8,946 nt of DNA, taken from Deltaproteobacteria bacterium. Lineage in GTDB: Bacteria; Desulfobacterota; DSM-4660; Desulfatiglandales; HGW-15. The stretch lies in the NCBI GenBank assembly GCA_019308525.1, contig JAFDIC010000137.1, forward strand, positions 1 to 8,946, read 5' to 3'. Every line of letters begins with the position of its first letter. Positions within the stretch are counted from its first letter, which is position 1. The notes beneath the pieces are model-generated. The model was not told the DNA's origin, ran no database searches, and was given only the letters and a program-made list of their open reading frames with translations. The position numbers and the translations under genes are program-made. Positions 6,284 to 8,946 of this stretch are shown piece by piece.

Positions 6284-7033
6284 TTACTTGCCCAGGAGGG
6301 AGAGGAGTTCTTCCCATGAGGAAATCCTTGGGACGTGGCTGCCCGGGGCTTCCGCATATGAATCAACGCCCATGGGCATGCGGCTCAGCCCTCGCTCCTT
6401 AACATAGGTAGTCCACACGGGGCGAAGGCCTGCCCTTTCAGCCCCTATTATGTCCGGTTCAGGGTCATCCCCGACATAGAGAATTCGCCCCGGCGAGGCG
6501 CAGAAACTGGAGATGAGGGCTTCGTACACCCTGGGGTGTGGCTTACGGAAACCTAGTTCTCCTGATATGAGAATGACTTCAAAGAAAGGGGTCAAACCCT
6601 GTAGATCCAGAATCTTCCTGGCAGCCGGGGGATGGGTAAAATTGGATAACAGACCGAGATGGTAATCTCTCCTGAGGCTCTGAAGCATTTCCAAGGTCCC
6701 GGGGACGAGGTGGCAGTGGGGAAAAAAGGCAGAAAAATAGGCATCGACCGCCCTGGCGATAACCGGATCGTCAGGACCTATGCTGTAACCGAGCTCTCCC
6801 AACGTAGTGCTTATCCAAAAGCGGTTATGGGTCTCAATACCCGTTCTTCGGCACTCTTCAAAGAACCCCAGGGCGGTTTCCTGGTATGTCCGGGCAAAGG
6901 ACTGTTCATCCAAAGAGAGCCCCTCGCCGCGTAAACTCCTGATAAGATTACCCATGGCCTCGCCAAGCGTACTGTTATCGGAGAATATCAGGGTATTGAA
7001 GAGGTCAAACCCTATGGCAGCAATGTTATTCAT
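6284..7033 (-). CDS. HAD-superfamily hydrolase, haloacid dehalogenase-like
   Basis: Soluble HAD-fold hydrolase of 249 residues, probably a phosphatase for a small metabolite or a dehalogenase-like enzyme; the substrate is unknown. Motif I is 'GFDLFNTLI' with the nucleophile Asp10; motif II is Ser130-Asn131 in 'LGLLSNFTHPP'; motif III is Lys164 in 'GFRKPHPRVYEAL'; motif IV is Asp189-Asp190 with Asp194 in 'ILYVGDDPEPDIIGAERAG'. The region 18-110 between motifs I and II is the helical C1 cap. The second motif I Asp, the usual phosphatase acid/base, is Phe12. This DxFxT form recalls L-2-haloacid dehalogenases (DxYxT), but also occurs in many uncharacterised HAD proteins, so a dehalogenase call is not justified. 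The ATG at 7033 has GGAG (7042-7045 on the complement) 8 nt upstream. It is divergent from the dehydratase gene. Confidence 0.88.
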   Translation of the reverse strand: MNNIAAIGFDLFNTLIFSDNSTLGEAMGNLIRSLRGEGLSLDEQSFARTYQETALGFFEECRRTGIETHNRFWISTTLGELGYSIGPDDPVIARAVDAYFSAFFPHCHLVPGTLEMLQSLRRDYHLGLLSNFTHPPAARKILDLQGLTPFFEVILISGELGFRKPHPRVYEALISSFCASPGRILYVGDDPEPDIIGAERAGLRPVWTTYVKERGLSRMPMGVDSYAEAPGSHVPRISSWEELLSLLGK

Positions 7034-7210
7034 GTCTCTTGCTCCGATCCGTCTCTCATTGCTCTACTCGAGCGATTTTCCGTCTGAACATTTAGCACCT
7101 GGAGCGGAGGTTACGCTGCAATAGGACGCACTTCCCTGAGGAGGAGAAAACACCCGTGTGGAGCAAAGAGATACTACATATCATACCGGCCTCCGGGACG
7201 CAAATTTTGG

Positions 7211-7237
7211 TTGACAAAAGTTCCTTAAGGGCATAAT
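7211..7237 (+). promoter_or_regulatory. Predicted promoter of the dehydratase gene
   Basis: A perfect TTGACA (7211-7216) is followed after 15 bp by CATAAT (7232-7237), five of six -10 bases; the spacer is short. An 8-bp palindrome CCTTAAGG (7223-7230) lies between the boxes. The start point would be near 7244, on the AATGAACGCT element. The rest of the 264-bp divergent spacer (7034-7297) shows no gene and no clear promoter for the HAD gene. Confidence 0.5.
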
Positions 7238-7243
7238 TATTAG

Positions 7244-7257
7244 AATGAACGCTTGAT
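7244..7257. promoter_or_regulatory. Half-conserved operator-like element before the dehydratase gene
   Basis: AATGAACGCT (7244-7253) is identical to the first 10 bases of the 14-bp inverted repeat at 8653-8666. The right half here (TTGAT instead of TCATT) is poorly kept. It falls just downstream of the predicted -10 box. A shared regulator for this gene and the SDR gene is inferred. Confidence 0.45.
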
Positions 7258-7287
7258 AAGTAAGAAAAACCGTTGGGGCTGTAGAGA

Positions 7288-7292
7288 GGAGG
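7288..7292 (+). promoter_or_regulatory. Ribosome binding site fixing the GTG start of the dehydratase
   Basis: GGAGG, within AGAGGAGG (7285-7292), lies 5 nt before the GTG at 7298. It supports GTG over the downstream ATG at 7319, whose preceding bases (GGAAGCAAGA) match less well. Confidence 0.7.
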
Positions 7293-7297
7293 TTTGA

Positions 7298-8479
7298 GTG
7301 GCGGAACGGGAAGCAAGAATGACAGAGGGTGAATTCACGCCCGAGCTTATCAAGGAAATGGAGGAAAAGAGAGGCCTGAAGCTCAGGGTGGAGGGGCACC
7401 TCTTCAATGAGGAGGCCACGCGGGGAGCCATAAGAAGATTCGTTGACGGTATTGGAGACGGGAACCCCCTCTGGAGGGACGAGGAGTATTCGGGAAAGAC
7501 CAGGTACGGGAGTATAATAGCGCCCCCTTCCTGGGTTTTCAGTGTCCTTGCTGGGATTCAGTTCGGCTGGAGAGGGCTGGCCGGGTTCCACTCTGCAAGC
7601 GAGATGGAGTTTTACATCCCCATAAGGGTCGGCGACAAGATCAGGCCCGAGGAAACTTTCCTGGATTTTGAGGGCCCGAAGCCGAGTCAATTTGCCGGCA
7701 GGATGGTCTTTGACTATTTTGAGGACAAATATCTTAACCAGGGCCGGGAGTTGGTGGCAAAAGTCATCAGGCTGGTCATAAGGACCGAGCGAAAGGAGGC
7801 CAAGAAAAAGGGTAAATATAAGAAGATACAACTTCCCCATCCCTGGACCGAAAAGGAACTTCAGGCCATTGAAGAGGAGATCCTCTCTGAAGAGATAAGG
7901 GGTGCGGTCCCACGCTACTGGGAGGACGTCAGCGTGGGGGATGAATTGAGGCCCGTCATAAAAGGTCCACTGGGGCTTACGGACATTGTGGCCATGTGCG
8001 TGGCCGGACTGGCCCCCGCGAGATTGATGGCCCACGGTGTCGCACTGCGGGAGTATCGGAAGAAACCTGCCTGGGCATTCCGTGACCCTAATACTTTCGC
8101 GTTGGAGCCCATCTACGCCGTGCATTACAACAAGGAGGCGGCAAATGCCATGGGCTTGCCTTTTCCTTACGATGTGGGGACCCAGAGACATTGCTGGCAG
8201 ATACATCTGCTTACAAACTGGATGGGCGACGAAGGCTGGCTGAAGAAGAGCAGAGCAGAGTACAGGAGGTTCGTTTATCTTTCTGATATGGTAAGGGTGA
8301 CAGGCAAGGTGGTGAAGAAGTACGTGGACGAGGAGGGGGAGCACTGTGTGGATATAGAGACCCATGCGATGAACCAGCGTGAAGAGGACACGATGCCCGG
8401 AACGGCCACCGTGGCCTTGCCTGCAAGGAGGAGCCCAGAAGAAACGTGGCCTGTTGCGAAGAGATTAAGAGGTCGGTAA
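7298..8479 (+). CDS. MaoC/FAS1-like double-hotdog acyl dehydratase
   Basis: Predicted acyl-thioester hydratase/dehydratase built from two hotdog domains in one 393-residue chain, acting in the cytosol. The N-terminal hotdog (about 30-165) has 'GDGNPLWRDEEYSGKTRYGS' and 'IIAPPSWVFSV', the pattern of the MaoC_dehydrat_N/FAS1-like dehydratase domain, then 'MEFYIPIRVGDKI'. A Lys-rich stretch (about 164-177) links to the C-terminal hotdog (about 205-378), which has 'YWEDVSVGDELRPVIKGPL' and 'PYDVGTQRHCWQIHLLTNW'. In the latter Asp292, His298 and His303 are candidates for the catalytic Asp/His of R-hydratases; which are used is inferred. It ends with 'VRVTGKVVKKYVDEEGEHCV'. The GTG at 7298 is chosen because AGAGGAGG lies 5 nt upstream; the ATG at 7319 lacks an RBS this good. 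With the SDR gene downstream it suits hydration and hydroxyacyl oxidation in a beta-oxidation-like route for fatty, dicarboxylic or aromatic-derived acids; the exact substrate is not visible. Confidence 0.82.
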   Translation: MAEREARMTEGEFTPELIKEMEEKRGLKLRVEGHLFNEEATRGAIRRFVDGIGDGNPLWRDEEYSGKTRYGSIIAPPSWVFSVLAGIQFGWRGLAGFHSASEMEFYIPIRVGDKIRPEETFLDFEGPKPSQFAGRMVFDYFEDKYLNQGRELVAKVIRLVIRTERKEAKKKGKYKKIQLPHPWTEKELQAIEEEILSEEIRGAVPRYWEDVSVGDELRPVIKGPLGLTDIVAMCVAGLAPARLMAHGVALREYRKKPAWAFRDPNTFALEPIYAVHYNKEAANAMGLPFPYDVGTQRHCWQIHLLTNWMGDEGWLKKSRAEYRRFVYLSDMVRVTGKVVKKYVDEEGEHCVDIETHAMNQREEDTMPGTATVALPARRSPEETWPVAKRLRGR

Positions 8480-8525
8480 TACCTTCGCAATTGTTGGGGT
8501 TGGGCCTCGACAAACCCTTCTCATC

Positions 8526-8557
8526 CTGAACCAGTTCCTGTGGAACTGGACCTTCAG
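8526..8557 (+). terminator. Hairpin downstream of the dehydratase gene
   Basis: CCAGTTCC (8531-8538) and GGAACTGG (8542-8549) form a perfect 8-bp stem with loop TGT. CTGAA and TTCAG outside it can add 5 bp across a 3-nt bulge. It lies about 50 bp after the stop codon. No T-run follows, so it is either a factor-assisted terminator or a 3'-end protector rather than a textbook intrinsic terminator. Confidence 0.5.
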
Positions 8558-8625
8558 ATATCCACGAACTCTGTAGTATGAGGCCTCTTTTTGGCAGGGG
8601 CAAAGTGATGCGGGAGAAGTAGGGC

Positions 8626-8654
8626 TTGAAAAAAGAGACATGACAAACTAAAAA
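8626..8654 (+). promoter_or_regulatory. Predicted promoter of the SDR gene
   Basis: TTGAAA (8626-8631, five of six -35 bases) and TAAAAA (8649-8654, four of six -10 bases) are 17 bp apart. The -10 box overlaps the start of the palindrome at 8653-8666, an arrangement typical of repression. It gives the SDR gene its own start even if some message reads through from the dehydratase. Confidence 0.45.
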
Positions 8655-8666
8655 TGAACGCTCATT
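8653..8666. promoter_or_regulatory. 14-bp operator-like inverted repeat before the SDR gene
   Basis: AATGA-ACGC-TCATT is a perfect 5-4-5 inverted repeat. Its arms resemble operators of TetR-family regulators of fatty-acid degradation, such as the TGAATGA-N4-TCATTCA type known for Bacillus FadR. It overlaps the predicted -10/+1 region and its first 10 bases recur upstream of the dehydratase gene. The regulator gene is not in this window. Confidence 0.55.
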
Positions 8667-8683
8667 AGGAAAGGAGGTAAGAC

Positions 8684-8946
8684 ATGAGGCTTAAGGACAG
8701 AGTCGCAATTATTACAGGAGCAGGGAATGGTATGGGCCGGGCCGATGCGTTGCTTTTTGCAAAGGAAGGCGCAAAGGTGGTGGTCAACGACATCAACCAG
8801 GAATACATCGATACGGTCGTAAGGGAAATTGAAGAGGCCAGGGGAGAATGCTTCGGGTATAAGTGTGACGTTTCAAAGATGGAAGAAGTGGAGACCATGG
8901 TCGGAGAGACCGTCAAGCGGTACGGGAAGGTGGATATACTGGTTTC
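8684..8946 (+). CDS. Short-chain dehydrogenase/reductase (3' partial)
   Basis: NAD(P)-dependent oxidoreductase of the classical SDR family, FabG-like in sequence. Only the first 87 residues are in the window. The cofactor motif TGxxxGxG is 'TGAGNGMG' (residues 11-18). The second strand ends 'VVVND', and Asp36 there usually selects NAD(H) over NADP(H). 'CDVSK' with Asp62 is the adenine-ring contact motif, and 'RYGKVDILV' (79-87) leads to the expected NNAG strand outside the window. The Ser-Tyr-Lys catalytic residues lie beyond the end. AAGGAGGT (8671-8678) is 5 nt before the ATG at 8684, an excellent start. NAD preference and the neighbouring dehydratase favour a hydroxyacyl dehydrogenase role, but SDR substrates cannot be read from the N-terminus. 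Confidence 0.92.
   Translation, partial: MRLKDRVAIITGAGNGMGRADALLFAKEGAKVVVNDINQEYIDTVVREIEEARGECFGYKCDVSKMEEVETMVGETVKRYGKVDILV

Noticed and set aside
8576..8594. GAGGCCTC followed by TTTTT as an intrinsic terminator
   Set aside because: The palindrome has no loop bases, so a stable RNA hairpin cannot form there.

Overview
The window looks like chromosomal DNA of a free-living anaerobic bacterium, most likely a deltaproteobacterium (Desulfobacterota or Syntrophobacterales type). This rests on gene content and style: a tripartite TRAP transporter with a fused QM membrane subunit, a stand-alone KAS III enzyme, a FAS1-like double-hotdog dehydratase beside an SDR, medium GC with heavy AGG/AGA arginine use, and strong AAGGAGGT-type ribosome binding sites. 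No marker gene fixes the taxon, so this is inference.

Layout. (1) Positions 2-3003, plus strand: the 3' part of a TRAP solute-binding protein (DctP family), a 13-bp perfect hairpin, then a complete DctQM fused permease, probably one operon. (2) 3128-4189, minus strand: a KAS III/FabH-like synthase with intact Cys-His-Asn triad, convergent with the transporter. Its upstream region has a good minus-strand promoter about 290 bp from the start codon and several hairpin-forming repeats between. (3) 4190-4988: about 800 bp with no intact gene. Besides that leader it holds a decayed plus-strand fragment of a DUF4338/DruA-like protein (about 4668-4889). (4) 4989-6059, minus: a CaCA-type Na+/Ca2+ antiporter with a hairpin over its RBS. 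(5) 6284-7033, minus: a HAD-family hydrolase. (6) 7298-8479, plus: a two-hotdog MaoC/FAS1-like acyl dehydratase. (7) 8684-8946, plus: the first 87 codons of an NAD-type SDR, cut by the window end.

How the parts may work together. The dehydratase and the SDR suit successive hydration/dehydration and hydroxyacyl oxidation steps of a beta-oxidation-like pathway. Both upstream regions carry the same 10-mer AATGAACGCT, which at the SDR is part of a 14-bp perfect inverted repeat over the predicted promoter, as for a TetR-type repressor. The TRAP transporter would bring in an organic solute from the periplasm; whether it feeds this pathway cannot be shown here. The antiporter and HAD genes look like independent housekeeping or accessory genes.

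I see no complete new multi-gene system. The best leads are the shared operator, the structured leader before the KAS III gene, the decayed DruA-like remnant, and the TRAP binding protein in which the usual ligand-binding arginine seems to be replaced.
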